NCBI RefSeq assembly: GCF_014201115.1
Contig: NZ_JACHDO010000001.1
Location: 4,402,001 to 4,466,000, forward strand
DNA from: Nocardiopsis metallicus
Lineage (GTDB): Bacteria; Actinomycetota; Actinomycetes; Streptosporangiales; Streptosporangiaceae
DNA: 64,000 nucleotides
Reading direction: 5' to 3'
Shown here: piece by piece, positions 39,609 to 48,251 of the stretch
Layout of the letters: the number at the start of each line of letters is the position of its first letter
How positions within the stretch are numbered: position 1 is the stretch's first letter
The notes under the pieces: model-generated
What the model was told of the DNA's origin: nothing
The model's input: the letters and a program-made list of their open reading frames with translations, nothing else
The model's database searches: none
Position numbers and translations under genes: made by a program

Positions 39609-40748
39609 ATGTCCTCCACACCCACCACCGAGCAGGTCCACGAAGCCCTGGCCACGGTGCAAGACCCGGAGATCCACCGACCCATCACCGACCTCGGCAT
39701 GGTCAAGAGCGTCGACATCGCCGACGACGGTGCCGTGCACGTCGGTATCTACCTCACGGTTGCCGGCTGCCCGATGAAGGGCCGCATCGAAAAGGACGTG
39801 ACGGGAGCGGTGACCAAGGTCGCCGGCGTCACGAAGGTCACCGTCGAACTCGACGTCATGAACGAGGAGCAGCGCAAGGAGCTCCAGACCAAGCTCCGCG
39901 GCGGCCAGGCGGAGAAGGAAATCCCCTTCGCCAAGCCGAACTCGCTCACCAAGGTCTACGCGGTCGCCTCGGGCAAGGGCGGTGTCGGCAAGTCTTCCGT
40001 CACCGTGAACCTCGCCGCCGCGCTCGCGGCCCAGGGCCACAAGGTCGGTGTCGTCGACGCCGACATCTACGGCCACTCGGTGCCTCGCATGCTCGGTGCG
40101 TCGGACTTCCCGACCAAGGTCGAGGACATGATCCTCCCGCCGACCGCGCACGACATCAAGGTCATCTCGGTGGGCATGTTCACCGAGGGCAACACCCCGG
40201 TGGTGTGGCGCGGCCCGATGCTGCACCGCGCCCTCCAGCAGTTCCTCTCCGACGTCTTCTGGGGTGACCTGGACGTCCTGCTGATGGACCTGCCCCCGGG
40301 CACCGGCGACATCGCGATCTCCGTCGCGCAGATGCTCCCGGGCGCCGAGCTGCTCGTGGTCACCACTCCGCAGCAGGCAGCCGCCGAGGTCGCCGAGCGC
40401 GCGGGCGCCATCACCGCCCAGACGCACCAGCGCATCGCCGGCGTCATCGAGAACATGTCCTACTACCAGCCGGAGGACGGCGGCGACCCCGTCTACCTCT
40501 TCGGCCAGGGCGGTGGCCAGAAGGTCGCCGACGCCCTGACCAAGACCCTGGGCGCGGAGATCCCGCTCATGGGACAGGTGCCGCTGGACACCCGTCTGCG
40601 CGAGGGCGGCGACGAGGGCCAGCCGCTGGTCCTGACCCACCCCGACGCAGAGGCCAGCAAGGTGCTCGTCTCGATCGCCGAGAAGCTGGTCGGCAAGCCC
40701 CGCGGGCTGGCCGGGATGCAGCTGGGCATCTCCCCCGCCGGTCGCTGA
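39609..40748 (+). CDS. mrp: Mrp/ApbC-type iron-sulfur carrier P-loop ATPase
   Basis: A 379-residue protein: a MIP18/DUF59 domain (about 6-84; VQDPEIHRPITDLGMV, LTVAGCPMKGRI) followed by a ParA/MinD-like ATPase. The deviant Walker A is SGKGGVGKSS (121-130), the switch DADIYGHSVPRMLG, Walker B DVLLMDLPPGTGD. A C-x-x-C for cluster binding, as in some ApbC proteins, is not seen; only Cys54 is in the N-domain. It is thought to carry or assemble Fe-S clusters. It lies near the sigE locus as in mycobacteria, but convergent with htrA across a strong terminator. Confidence 0.92.
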   Translation: MSSTPTTEQVHEALATVQDPEIHRPITDLGMVKSVDIADDGAVHVGIYLTVAGCPMKGRIEKDVTGAVTKVAGVTKVTVELDVMNEEQRKELQTKLRGGQAEKEIPFAKPNSLTKVYAVASGKGGVGKSSVTVNLAAALAAQGHKVGVVDADIYGHSVPRMLGASDFPTKVEDMILPPTAHDIKVISVGMFTEGNTPVVWRGPMLHRALQQFLSDVFWGDLDVLLMDLPPGTGDIAISVAQMLPGAELLVVTTPQQAAAEVAERAGAITAQTHQRIAGVIENMSYYQPEDGGDPVYLFGQGGGQKVADALTKTLGAEIPLMGQVPLDTRLREGGDEGQPLVLTHPDAEASKVLVSIAEKLVGKPRGLAGMQLGISPAGR

Positions 40749-40787
40749 CGAACCGACCGCTCCGTAGGTCGGCTGGAAGACACGCGT

Positions 40788-40830
40788 ACGGCCCCCGGGT
40801 CCTGGGATTCACCCTGGACCCGGGGGCCGT
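40788..40830. terminator. Bidirectional terminator, mrp / htrA
   Basis: A 15-bp perfect stem ACGGCCCCCGGGTCC/GGACCCGGGGGCCGT with a 13-base loop between two convergent genes. Confidence 0.85.
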
Positions 40831-40876
40831 CGTGTTGCCCGCAGCTAGCTTGCCGGCCGGCCGGGCGCCCGGCCGC

Positions 40877-42508
40877 TCACTCGCCCGATCCGAGGGTGAC
40901 GGTGGCGGTCTCCCGTTCGCCGTCGCGCTCGTACTCCAGCTCGATTTCCTCGCCGGGCGAGCGGTCGCGCACCATCGCCTGGAGTTCACCGTGGGAGTTG
41001 ACCCTGCGGCCGTCGAAGCTGACGATCACGTCACCCGGCCGCAGTCCGGCCGCGTCGGCGGGGCCGCCCGGCTCGACCGCGTCGTCGTCCTCGGCGATGA
41101 CCGCGCCGATGACCGGGCTCTCACCGTCGTAGGTGACACCGAGGTCGGCGGGGCCGGTGATCTCCGCGTCTTCGGTGCCGATCATCCGCTTGACGACCTG
41201 CTCGGCCTCCGTGGCGGGGATCGCGAAGCCCAGGCCGATGTTGCCGCCGGGCTGTTCGCCCATGAAGCCGCCGCCCATGGTGACGATCATCGAGTTGACC
41301 CCGATGACCCGGCCCTGGATGTCCACGAGGGGCCCGCCGGAGTTGCCGGGGTTGATCGCGGCGTCGGTCTGGATGGCGAAGAACTGGCTCTGGCCCTCGT
41401 CGGAGCTGACCGGACGGTCCATGGCGCTGATGATGCCCTGGGTGACGGTTCCGGCCAGACCCAGGGGCGCGCCGATCGCGATGACCTCGTCGCCGACGAC
41501 CGCTTCGTCGGAGTTGCCGAACTCCAGCGGCTCGACGTCGTTGGGGTCCTCCAGCTCCAGGACGGCCAGGTCGGACGTGGGGTCGGAGCCGATCACCGTG
41601 GCCAGGCTGAACTTGCCGTCGCTGTACTCGATGATGATCCCGTCCTCCTCGAGCGGCGTGGAGACGTGTTCGTTGGTGACCACGTAGTCGCCGTCGATGA
41701 CGAAACCCGAACCGCTCGCTCCGATCCGGCCACCCGCGCTGCGCAGGGAGACCACGCTCGGGCTCACCCGCTGGGCCACCCCCGCGATGGTGTCGGGGGC
41801 GCGCTCGGGCGCTTCGGACGGGGGTTCGTTGATGGTCGGACCCGGATCGGGGGCCGGGGCGGCCTGTTCCCCGGAGGAGCTGATCAGGCCACCGGCGAGC
41901 CCGCCCGCACCGCCCGCGATGAGGGCGACGACGAGCATGCCGCTCAGCGCGATCCAGGCGGGGACCCCGCGCCGGCGGGAGCCCGTCCCCTGCCCCGGCG
42001 CGGGCTGGGTGTACTGGGCCTGGGTCCCGGGCGGCGAGGCGAAGTGCCCGTGGCTCTGGGACGCCTGCTGGGTGGTCTGCTGGGCGGCCTGACCCTGCTG
42101 GGCGGCCTGACCCTGCTGGGCGGCCTGGCCGTACTGGGGCTGCTGAGGTTGCTGCGCCTGCTGACCGTACTGGGGCTGCTGCCCTTGCTGAGGTTGGCTG
42201 GAACCGCCGACGCCCTGGTGGTAGCCGGTGGGGTCCTCCGGAGAAGAGGGCCGGTTGGGGTTCATGGGGTCTCCGCTGCCGGGGGGCGAACCGTGGGTGG
42301 TGCCCTGGTTCACGGGACGTTCTGACTGGGGAGGCTGGCCTCCCCCGGTGTGGGGCGGGGCGATCCACTCACCGGTGGGTCGCCGTGGTGGTTCCGCAGG
42401 CGCCTGCCCCTGGGCGGGTGTGCCCGGCACACCTCGCTGAGGTCCTCCACCGCTCGGCGAGGGGGGAGGCCCCTGCGCGGGTTCCGAACGGTCGTTGTCC
42501 TGACTCAA
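40877..42508 (-). CDS. htrA: HtrA/DegP-type membrane serine protease with PDZ domain
   Basis: A 543-residue protease of the SigE regulon. Residues 1-180 are a disordered Pro/Gln-rich cytoplasmic head, 184-208 a single helix, about 240-435 the trypsin-like domain with the triad His281 (TNEH), Asp313 (SDLAV) and Ser390 (NPGNSGGPL), and 455-540 a PDZ domain. It degrades or refolds damaged extracytoplasmic proteins. The start is a TTG at 42508 with GGAG seven bases upstream. An 18-bp tandem repeat in the head encodes GQAAQQ units. It lies 63 bases after rseB, and no tatB gene follows. Confidence 0.93.
   Translation of the reverse strand: MSQDNDRSEPAQGPPPSPSGGGPQRGVPGTPAQGQAPAEPPRRPTGEWIAPPHTGGGQPPQSERPVNQGTTHGSPPGSGDPMNPNRPSSPEDPTGYHQGVGGSSQPQQGQQPQYGQQAQQPQQPQYGQAAQQGQAAQQGQAAQQTTQQASQSHGHFASPPGTQAQYTQPAPGQGTGSRRRGVPAWIALSGMLVVALIAGGAGGLAGGLISSSGEQAAPAPDPGPTINEPPSEAPERAPDTIAGVAQRVSPSVVSLRSAGGRIGASGSGFVIDGDYVVTNEHVSTPLEEDGIIIEYSDGKFSLATVIGSDPTSDLAVLELEDPNDVEPLEFGNSDEAVVGDEVIAIGAPLGLAGTVTQGIISAMDRPVSSDEGQSQFFAIQTDAAINPGNSGGPLVDIQGRVIGVNSMIVTMGGGFMGEQPGGNIGLGFAIPATEAEQVVKRMIGTEDAEITGPADLGVTYDGESPVIGAVIAEDDDAVEPGGPADAAGLRPGDVIVSFDGRRVNSHGELQAMVRDRSPGEEIELEYERDGERETATVTLGSGE
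42077..42130 (-). repeat. 18-bp tandem repeat in htrA
   Basis: Three copies of CTGCTGGGCGGCCTGACC (last copy one mismatch), in frame, coding for Ala/Gln/Gly repeats of the disordered head. Copy number may vary between strains. Confidence 0.8.
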
Positions 42509-42571
42509 GACCTGCTCCGTATGTCGCTTGGCTTTCGGCTCGGCACACGCTCCGCCACCCGGGCCGACCCC

Positions 42572-43663
42572 TTACAGGAGGCCCAGCCGGGACAGACCCC
42601 GCAGCACCCTGGCCCAGAAGCCCGAGTCCTCGGGGCCCGGCAACGCCGCCACTGCCGAGGAGGCCAGGTCCGCGGGGGCGTCGGCCAGGACCGTGTAGAC
42701 GAATCCGTTCGCCTGCCACACGCTCTGGTACTGACCCACGTCTCCGCCGAAGATCGTGTCGTGCCCTGTTGTGACGCCTCCTCCCCCCGTCCCGGTTCCG
42801 GTTCCGGCATATCCGTTATGAAGTGTGGAGGGATGTTCTGTTCCCAGCTTGCCACGTTGAGTGAAGACCGACACCTGCGAGAGCCCGTCCGAGTAGACGG
42901 CGTGCACGACCGGCTCGCCCCCGTAGTGCTTGGAGCGGGTGTCGACCAGCCGGAGGTTCCAGGTGAGGTGTTCGGGCAGCACCCAGCCCGCCTCGCGAAG
43001 TTCGCGGCGCTCCGCGCTGTCCAGGGCGTCACCCCAGGGCGAGCCCCCGAGGACCTCGTCCGGCCAGGAACCCTCCTCCAGGCTGAGCTCGGTGAGGTGG
43101 CTGCTGAACGCCTCCTCCCCCGCGAGGTCGTACACCGTGTGGCCCAGGAGGAGGTCGGTCTCGGTGTCCACCCAGAAGCGCCCGGCGACGGTGGAGTCCG
43201 CGCGCAGTACCTCCACCAGGTGAGCCGGGCGGCCGTCGAGGGCGTCGGGGCCCGCGTCCACCACGTGGTAGGTGTCCTCGAGCACGTCCAGCAGTCGCCC
43301 GTCGAGGGAGTCCAGGGCGGAGGAGGCCAGCACGACGAAGGCCCGTTCCTCTCCGGCCTGTTCCTCCCCGTCCAGCGGGGACATGGCCAGGCCCGCGCCC
43401 GGTCGGTTGACCACGCGTACGTCGACCCCGCCCCGGCCCGCGCTCTGCGGTCCGCGCACCTCGCGCACGGCGGTGTAGGCCACCTCGTTGTGCGAGGCGG
43501 CGGAGCGCTGCAGTACGGCCATGCCGTCGTCCTCGCCCTCGGCCGGGACCGAGGTGGCCTCCGGATGCACGGCGCCGGTCAGTACGAGGACGCACAGCAG
43601 CGCGGCGATGACGGCGGACGCGGGTCCGGAGTGCGGACCGGAAGAGGGGCCTTCCGACCTCAC
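42572..43663 (-). CDS. RseB/MucB-like sigma-E regulatory protein
   Basis: A 363-residue secreted or membrane-anchored protein: N-terminal hydrophobic segment (about 16-33), then a beta-rich LolA/RseB-like domain (about 48-170) with VAYTAVREV, VRVVNRPGAG, TYHVVDAGPDALDGRPAHLVEVLR and RFWVDTETDLLLGHTVYD, and a C-terminal region (170-360) resembling RseB domain 2. In Gram-negatives RseB shields the anti-sigma factor from proteolysis until envelope stress. The GTG start overlaps the anti-sigma stop (GTGA), supporting a joint role. Similarity is by pattern; the actinobacterial protein's exact partner is inferred. Confidence 0.75.
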   Translation of the reverse strand: MRSEGPSSGPHSGPASAVIAALLCVLVLTGAVHPEATSVPAEGEDDGMAVLQRSAASHNEVAYTAVREVRGPQSAGRGGVDVRVVNRPGAGLAMSPLDGEEQAGEERAFVVLASSALDSLDGRLLDVLEDTYHVVDAGPDALDGRPAHLVEVLRADSTVAGRFWVDTETDLLLGHTVYDLAGEEAFSSHLTELSLEEGSWPDEVLGGSPWGDALDSAERRELREAGWVLPEHLTWNLRLVDTRSKHYGGEPVVHAVYSDGLSQVSVFTQRGKLGTEHPSTLHNGYAGTGTGTGGGGVTTGHDTIFGGDVGQYQSVWQANGFVYTVLADAPADLASSAVAALPGPEDSGFWARVLRGLSRLGLL

Positions 43664-44430
43664 CGGGTCGTTTCGGTCGGGGCCGAGGAGTGCTCGGCCG
43701 CGACGGGCAGGGGTTCGAACGGTGCCTGGTGCGCGGGCAGCGGGTCCACCACCGGGATCTGACGGCTGGTCACCGCGTGCTCGACCGCGAAGTCGGCCAG
43801 GTGGGGTTCGACCACCGGGGTGTCCTCGCCCTCAGCCCCCACGACGAACGCGCTCCCCAGGAGCGCCGTCGCCACCGCCAGGCCCGCGACCGCGTAGCGC
43901 CCGCCGGAGAAGTACGGCAGCAGGCCGGAGAACCGGTCGCCGCCGTCCCGGCGTTCGGGTCGGGCCGGGACGTACCGCTCCGGCTGGGTCCGCGGCTGGC
44001 TCGTGGGCGCGGTGGACCGGTTCCCGTCCGTCCGGAGCGAGCGGTTCCCGGAGTGCCGGTCGGCCTGCTCGGCCATCAGGGGTCCGCCCGTGGGGTACCC
44101 GCCGAGGGGTCGGGAGTGCCCCAGCGGGGGGCTCGATCCGAAAGGGCTGCCCGAGGTCGGGTCCGAGGGGCCGCGATCACCCCGATCACCGGGACCGCCG
44201 CCCGTGCCGCCCAGCCCGCCCAGGCCGGGCTGGGACATCAGGCGCCCCATGAAGTCCATGTCGGGCTCGGGTTCGCCGAGCCCTGTGAGTCTGCGCTTGA
44301 GCCGGCGCATCATGTCGGCCTCGAAACGGCACGACTCGCACTTGGCCAGGTGGATGAGGGCGCGCTCGTGTTCGGCGGCGCCCAACTCCCCGTCGATGAG
44401 CGCCGAGAGGCGCTCTCCGAGGTGGTCCAT
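43660..44430 (-). CDS. rseA: Anti-sigma factor RseA, zinc-finger type
   Basis: A 256-residue single-pass protein (ATG 44430; GTG 44436 overlapping the sigE stop is also possible). The N-terminal ZAS domain carries H-x3-C-x2-C (HLAKCESC, about residues 27-34) that binds SigE; a long Gly/Pro/Ser-rich linker (70-175) leads to one helix (about 187-205) and a 50-residue outside tail. It should hold SigE at the membrane until oxidative or proteolytic release. It lies directly after sigE and its stop overlaps the rseB-like gene. Confidence 0.9.
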   Translation of the reverse strand: MDHLGERLSALIDGELGAAEHERALIHLAKCESCRFEADMMRRLKRRLTGLGEPEPDMDFMGRLMSQPGLGGLGGTGGGPGDRGDRGPSDPTSGSPFGSSPPLGHSRPLGGYPTGGPLMAEQADRHSGNRSLRTDGNRSTAPTSQPRTQPERYVPARPERRDGGDRFSGLLPYFSGGRYAVAGLAVATALLGSAFVVGAEGEDTPVVEPHLADFAVEHAVTSRQIPVVDPLPAHQAPFEPLPVAAEHSSAPTETTR

Positions 44431-44432
44431 GC

Positions 44433-45065
44433 TCACTCCGCCTCCCCGTGCATCAGGTCGGTTCCGCCACCCCGGGCCATGCCCTGGGCACCGCCCTGAC
44501 CGCCGTTCGGGTCCTGGGCCGCCAGGGACCTGCGGTGCTCCAGGGCGCGACGGAGCTGGGCCCTGCCCCGGTGGATGCGGCTGCGTACGGTGCCGAGCTT
44601 GACGTCGAGCGTGGCCGCGATCTCCTCGTAGGAGAGCCCTTCGATGTCGCACAGCACGACGGGCGCGCGGAACTCGGCGGGCAGGGCGTCCAGCGCGCTC
44701 TGGATGTCGGCGTCGAAGTGCCGGTCGTCGTAGCGCTGGGCGGGCGAGGGCTCGCGGCCCTCCAGGCGTTCGTCGGCGTTGTCGGCCAGCCCCTCGAAAC
44801 GGATGCGGGCCTTGCGCCGGGCCATGTCGAGGAAGAGGTTGGTGGTGATGCGGTGCAGCCACCCCTCGAAGGTTCCGGGGGTGTAGTTGGCGAGGGAGCG
44901 GAACACACGGATGAAGACCTCCTGGGTGAGGTCCTCGGCGTCGTGCTTGTTCCCGGTGAGGCGATAGGCCAGCCGGTAGACCCGCGGCGAGTGGACGCGC
45001 ACGACCTCTTCCCAGCTCGGGGGTTCCCATGCCTCGAACTCAACGGCAGGGCCGGTCTCTGGCAC
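44433..45065 (-). CDS. sigE: ECF RNA polymerase sigma factor SigE
   Basis: A 210-residue ECF sigma factor. Region 2 is VVRVHSPRVYRLAYRLTGNKHDAEDLTQEVFIRVFRSL with WLHRITTNLFLDMARR (2.3-2.4); region 4 is DALPAEFRAPVVLCDIEGLSYEEIAATLDVKLGTVRSRIHRGRAQLRRAL. A 35-residue tail follows. It recruits polymerase to envelope-stress promoters, including its own: a SigE-type element lies at 45176-45203. The gene order methyltransferase, sigE, rseA, htrA, mrp is shared with mycobacteria and streptomycetes, which is why I assign SigE rather than another ECF. GTG 45065 has AAGGGAG upstream. Confidence 0.93.
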   Translation of the reverse strand: MPETGPAVEFEAWEPPSWEEVVRVHSPRVYRLAYRLTGNKHDAEDLTQEVFIRVFRSLANYTPGTFEGWLHRITTNLFLDMARRKARIRFEGLADNADERLEGREPSPAQRYDDRHFDADIQSALDALPAEFRAPVVLCDIEGLSYEEIAATLDVKLGTVRSRIHRGRAQLRRALEHRRSLAAQDPNGGQGGAQGMARGGGTDLMHGEAE

Positions 45066-45376
45066 CGCGCTGCTCCCTTCGTCCCGCTGGTCTCGCCTCG
45101 AAGCCGATCCGCTCCACGGGGGTTGGTTCGGGGGGAGTTTACTTCGTGGCGATCAACGTGCGTTCATCCCGGTTCAACGCCGGGAGACGCCGATTAAGTT
45201 CCCGCCGCCACACTCGGAGTTCCGGCCGGATCAGGCTAGTCTTTTGCGCAGGGACATACCTGGCCGCGACCACCATTCTACGGTGGGTGACGATCCCCCG
45301 GTCAGAGCACCTGGCCACAACATTCAGCAGGACTTGGGAGGCCGTCATCAGCGCAGAAGAGAGCGTCGCCCGGACC
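45066..45376. promoter_or_regulatory. Divergent region, sigE / O-methyltransferase
   Basis: These 311 bases hold the sigE promoter and leader (about 100 bases). For the methyltransferase no clear promoter is seen. An in-frame GTG at 45287 could lengthen the methyltransferase by 30 residues. I see no other gene. Confidence 0.4.
45176..45203 (-). promoter_or_regulatory. SigE-type autoregulatory promoter
   Basis: On the minus strand GGGAACTT (45203-45196) and CGTT (45179-45176) are separated by exactly 16 bases, matching the known mycobacterial SigE consensus GGGAACCY-N15/16-CGTT. Transcription should start near 45168, about 100 bases before the sigE GTG, giving autoregulation. Confidence 0.65.
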
Positions 45377-46009
45377 ATGTGGGTCCGGACCGAGCAGGCT
45401 CGGTTCGAACAGTCCGCCATGGGCGACGGACCTCTGGCGGACGCCTACGACGCGGGGGTGCGTGCCGCCGCACCGCCCGTGGACGCCGCGACGGGGGCGG
45501 CGCTGCGGTTCCTCAGCGCCGCCATCGGTGCCCGTTCGGTGGTGGAGGTGGGCACCGGCTGCGGGACGTCGGGGATCTGGCTGCTGCGGGGGATGGTGCC
45601 GGAGGGGATCCTGACGACGGTGGACGTCAACGCCGCCTACCAGGACTACGCGCGTTCGGCCTTCGCCCGAGCCGGTTTCGGCGCGGGCCGGGCCCGGCTG
45701 ATCCGCGGTACGGCGCTGGAGGTGCTGCCCCGGCTGACCGACGGCGGCTACGACATGGTGTCCGTCGACGCGGACCAGGTCTCCTACCCGGCCTATCTGG
45801 AGGAGGCGCTGCGGCTGCTGCGCCCGGGCGGGGTCGTGGTGTTCAACAACGTCATGGTGGGCTCGGACGAACCGGACGGCCCGCTGCGGGTCCCCGGCCC
45901 GGCGGAGATCGCGGTGCGCGAGCTCATGCAGCGGGTGCGCGAGGACGAGTCCTTCATCCCGCTGCTGGTACCGGTGGGCGAAGGGCTGCTCACCGCCATC
46001 CGCCCCTGA
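45377..46009 (+). CDS. O-methyltransferase (class I SAM)
   Basis: A 210-residue SAM-dependent methyltransferase of the CCoAOMT-like type that flanks sigE in actinobacteria. VVEVGTGCGTSGIWLLRGM is motif I, LTTVDVNAAYQDYAR motif II, GYDMVSVDADQVSYPAYLEEALRLLRPGGVVVFNN motif III/metal region, and VPVGEGLLTAIRP the terminal strand. Start ATG 45377 gives a length equal to relatives; a GTG at 45287 is the alternative. Substrate is unknown. It is divergent from sigE and convergent with pepA across a hairpin. Confidence 0.85.
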   Translation: MWVRTEQARFEQSAMGDGPLADAYDAGVRAAAPPVDAATGAALRFLSAAIGARSVVEVGTGCGTSGIWLLRGMVPEGILTTVDVNAAYQDYARSAFARAGFGAGRARLIRGTALEVLPRLTDGGYDMVSVDADQVSYPAYLEEALRLLRPGGVVVFNNVMVGSDEPDGPLRVPGPAEIAVRELMQRVREDESFIPLLVPVGEGLLTAIRP

Positions 46010-46037
46010 ACGCCACGGGCCGACGCAGACACGCCGG

Positions 46038-46071
46038 GGGCCCGGAGGGAAGAGGTCTTCCGCCCGGGCCC
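46038..46071. terminator. Terminator, O-methyltransferase / pepA
   Basis: Outer stem GGGCCCGG/CCGGGCCC encloses GGAAGA/TCTTCC between convergent genes. Confidence 0.65.
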
Positions 46072-46097
46072 GCTGGTCGTCCCTGCGACCCGAATAC

Positions 46098-47609
46098 CTA
46101 CTTCCGGGCGAGCCAGCGCAGCAGGGTTCGGGTGGCGAAGGCGGTACCGCCCTTGGTGAGCAGGCCGCTCTCCTGCATGGACCGGCCCGGACCGGCGATG
46201 TCCAGGTGGGCCCAGGGCAGGCCGCCGGCGAACTCGCGCAGGAACAGCGCCGCGTCGGTGGCCCCGGCCGGACCGAAGTCCTTGCCGCGGGTGCCGATGT
46301 TGGCCAGGTCCGCCACCCGGGACTTGGTGGTGGGGACGTAGTCCTCGGTGAGCGGCATCCGCCACAGCGGCTCGCCCGCCTCCTCGCCGGCGGCCTCGAT
46401 CTCGGCCGCGAGGGAGTCGTCGGTGCTGTAGAGCGCGCCGATCCCGGTGCCCAGTGCCAGCTTTGCGGCGCCGGTCAGGGTGGCGACGTCGACCAGGACG
46501 TCCGGGGCGAGCTCGGTGCTGGCGTAGCCCATCGCGTCGGCCAGGACCAGACGTCCCTCGGCGTCGGAGTTGAGCACCTCGACGGTCTTGCCGGTGTAGG
46601 TGGTCAGGACGTCGCCGATACGGGTGGCGTCACCCGAGAAGGCGTTCTCCGCCAGCGCGAGCAGACCGGTGACCCGGACGTTCGCTCCCACGGAGGCCAG
46701 CGCCGACAGGACGGCCAGCACGATGGCCGAGCCGCTCATGTCGGTCTTCATGAGCTTCATGTTGTCGTTGGGCTTGAGCGAGAGACCACCGGTGTCGAAG
46801 GTGATGCCCTTCCCGACCAGCACGACGTGCCCGGTGGGGTTCTCCGGGGCGTAGGACAGCTGGACCAGCCGAGGCGGCCGGGACGAGCCCTGGCCGACCG
46901 CGAGGATCGCACCGAAGCCCTCGTTCTCCAGGTCCTTCTCGTCCCACACGCGCACGGTCAGGCCGGAGCCCGCTGCCGCCTCACGCGCCCGGGCGGCCAT
47001 CCACTCCGGGTCCTTGGTCAACGAGGGGGTGTTGATCAGGTCCCGGGCCAGGGCGGTGGCCGTGGCCAGGGTGCTGCCCAGGGCGAGGAGTTCGGTCAGG
47101 GCCGCGGGGTCACCGACGACGTCGATGACGGGTGCGGGCCGCTGGTCCGCCGGGGCCTCGGCGCTCTTGAGCGTGAAGGTGTAGGAGGCGAGCAGGGCGC
47201 CCTCGGCGAAGGCCGTGGCCGCCGCGGCGTCCGAGCCGGGCCAGGCGAGGGCGACGCGCTCCTTGCCCCGTGCGGCCCGGGAGAGGGCGGCGCCCGCCTT
47301 CCGGAGATCGTCGGGGCTGCCCGAACCGACTCCGAGAAGGGCCAGACGGACCAGGCCCCCGTCCCGGGACACCGGGAACTGGGCGAGCTCACCGGGCTTG
47401 CCGGTGAGCGCGTAGTGCGCGAACAGGTCCGCGAGCTGGGAGGGAAGGACCTGTGTCAGTCCGCCGTCGGCGACTCCTTCGACCGCCTCGGGGCCTTCCT
47501 CGCCCGTGAGTACGGGGAGGACCAGCAGGTCCGCGGTGGATTCGGCGAGGGTCCCCGGTACGGGGTGGATCTCCGTGGCGAATGGCACAGGCCGCTCACA
47601 ATCGTTCAC
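46098..47609 (-). CDS. pepA: Leucyl aminopeptidase (M17)
   Basis: A 503-residue cytosolic M17 aminopeptidase of normal length. The C-terminal catalytic domain shows VVLVGKGITFDTGGLSLK with the metal-binding Lys and Asp, MKTDMSGSA, and the family signature NSDAEGRLVLADAM with Asp/Glu ligands and the catalytic Arg; VDVATLTGAAKLALG completes the site. The N-terminal 160 residues form the variable hexamer domain. It cleaves N-terminal amino acids and often also Cys-Gly. The GTG at 47609 lacks a strong ribosome site; GTG 47588 is possible. Confidence 0.93.
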   Translation of the reverse strand: MNDCERPVPFATEIHPVPGTLAESTADLLVLPVLTGEEGPEAVEGVADGGLTQVLPSQLADLFAHYALTGKPGELAQFPVSRDGGLVRLALLGVGSGSPDDLRKAGAALSRAARGKERVALAWPGSDAAAATAFAEGALLASYTFTLKSAEAPADQRPAPVIDVVGDPAALTELLALGSTLATATALARDLINTPSLTKDPEWMAARAREAAAGSGLTVRVWDEKDLENEGFGAILAVGQGSSRPPRLVQLSYAPENPTGHVVLVGKGITFDTGGLSLKPNDNMKLMKTDMSGSAIVLAVLSALASVGANVRVTGLLALAENAFSGDATRIGDVLTTYTGKTVEVLNSDAEGRLVLADAMGYASTELAPDVLVDVATLTGAAKLALGTGIGALYSTDDSLAAEIEAAGEEAGEPLWRMPLTEDYVPTTKSRVADLANIGTRGKDFGPAGATDAALFLREFAGGLPWAHLDIAGPGRSMQESGLLTKGGTAFATRTLLRWLARK

Positions 47610-47699
47610 TCATTGCGGGAGGTTCACGCAGGTGGGAGGTGTGGAACCTCGGGGGTCGTCAGGGCGTTCCGGCCCAGGTGGGGGACGGGTCGTATCCGG

Positions 47700-47867
47700 T
47701 TATCCGACGACACCCTGGAGCGCGTCCCGGAGCTCGGTCGCCTCGTCCGGAGTGAGCTCCACAACGAGACGGCCGCCGCCCTCGAGCGGGACCCGCATGA
47801 TGATGCCGCGACCCTCCTTGGTGACCTCCATCGGCCCATCGCTGGTCCTCGGCTTCATCGCCGCCAT
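47700..47867 (-). CDS. DUF3117 small conserved actinobacterial protein
   Basis: A 55-residue protein beginning MAAMKPRTSDGPMEVTKEG, as in nearly all actinobacterial homologues; AAAGGGG lies upstream of the ATG. EGRGIIMRVPLEGGGRLVVELTPDEATELRDAL forms a small beta-sheet plus helix. Function is unknown, but strong conservation implies an important housekeeping role. It is about 90 bases upstream of pepA on the same strand and could be cotranscribed. Confidence 0.92.
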   Translation of the reverse strand: MAAMKPRTSDGPMEVTKEGRGIIMRVPLEGGGRLVVELTPDEATELRDALQGVVG

Positions 47868-48251
47868 GCCATTCCCCTTTCTAGGTGTTCCTCGCAGATG
47901 GCCGGGGCCGACCCACAGCACCGACACCGATCCGCATGAACGGTTCGGCTTCGGAGCCGTGGGCCGGTTCCGCGTGAGACGCGCCCGTGTGACTTAAGGG
48001 ACGTGCATCACTCTTCGCCCATTATCTCGGAGGTTGACCCATGGGTGTGCGCCGGGCGACAGCCGGGCCTCCTCCGTGCGTTCCCGCAGCAAGGAATCGT
48101 TGGTCAGTAAGGTTATATCGGTCTCGACCGAAACCTGTGCGGTGCGAGAGCGGCCGCACGGACTATTGCCGCGGGACAGCGGGTCAAACCAGGAAGTCGA
48201 CCGACAGCCGGAACGAAGGCTCCACCTGGGACTTTCGTCCCCTTTCTGCGC
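47868..48251. other. Intergenic region with inverted repeat
   Basis: In these 384 bases I support no gene. A locally lower-GC stretch holds a dyad AGGTT-ATA-TCGGTC-TC-GACCGA-AACCT (48110-48136) next to TATAAC on the minus strand, a possible operator-promoter for the DUF3117 gene. A 92-codon frame at 48041 has a good ribosome site but atypical codons and is not called. Confidence 0.35.

Noticed and set aside
40067..41132. Frames opposite mrp and htrA
   Set aside because: Shadow frames of two well-supported genes.
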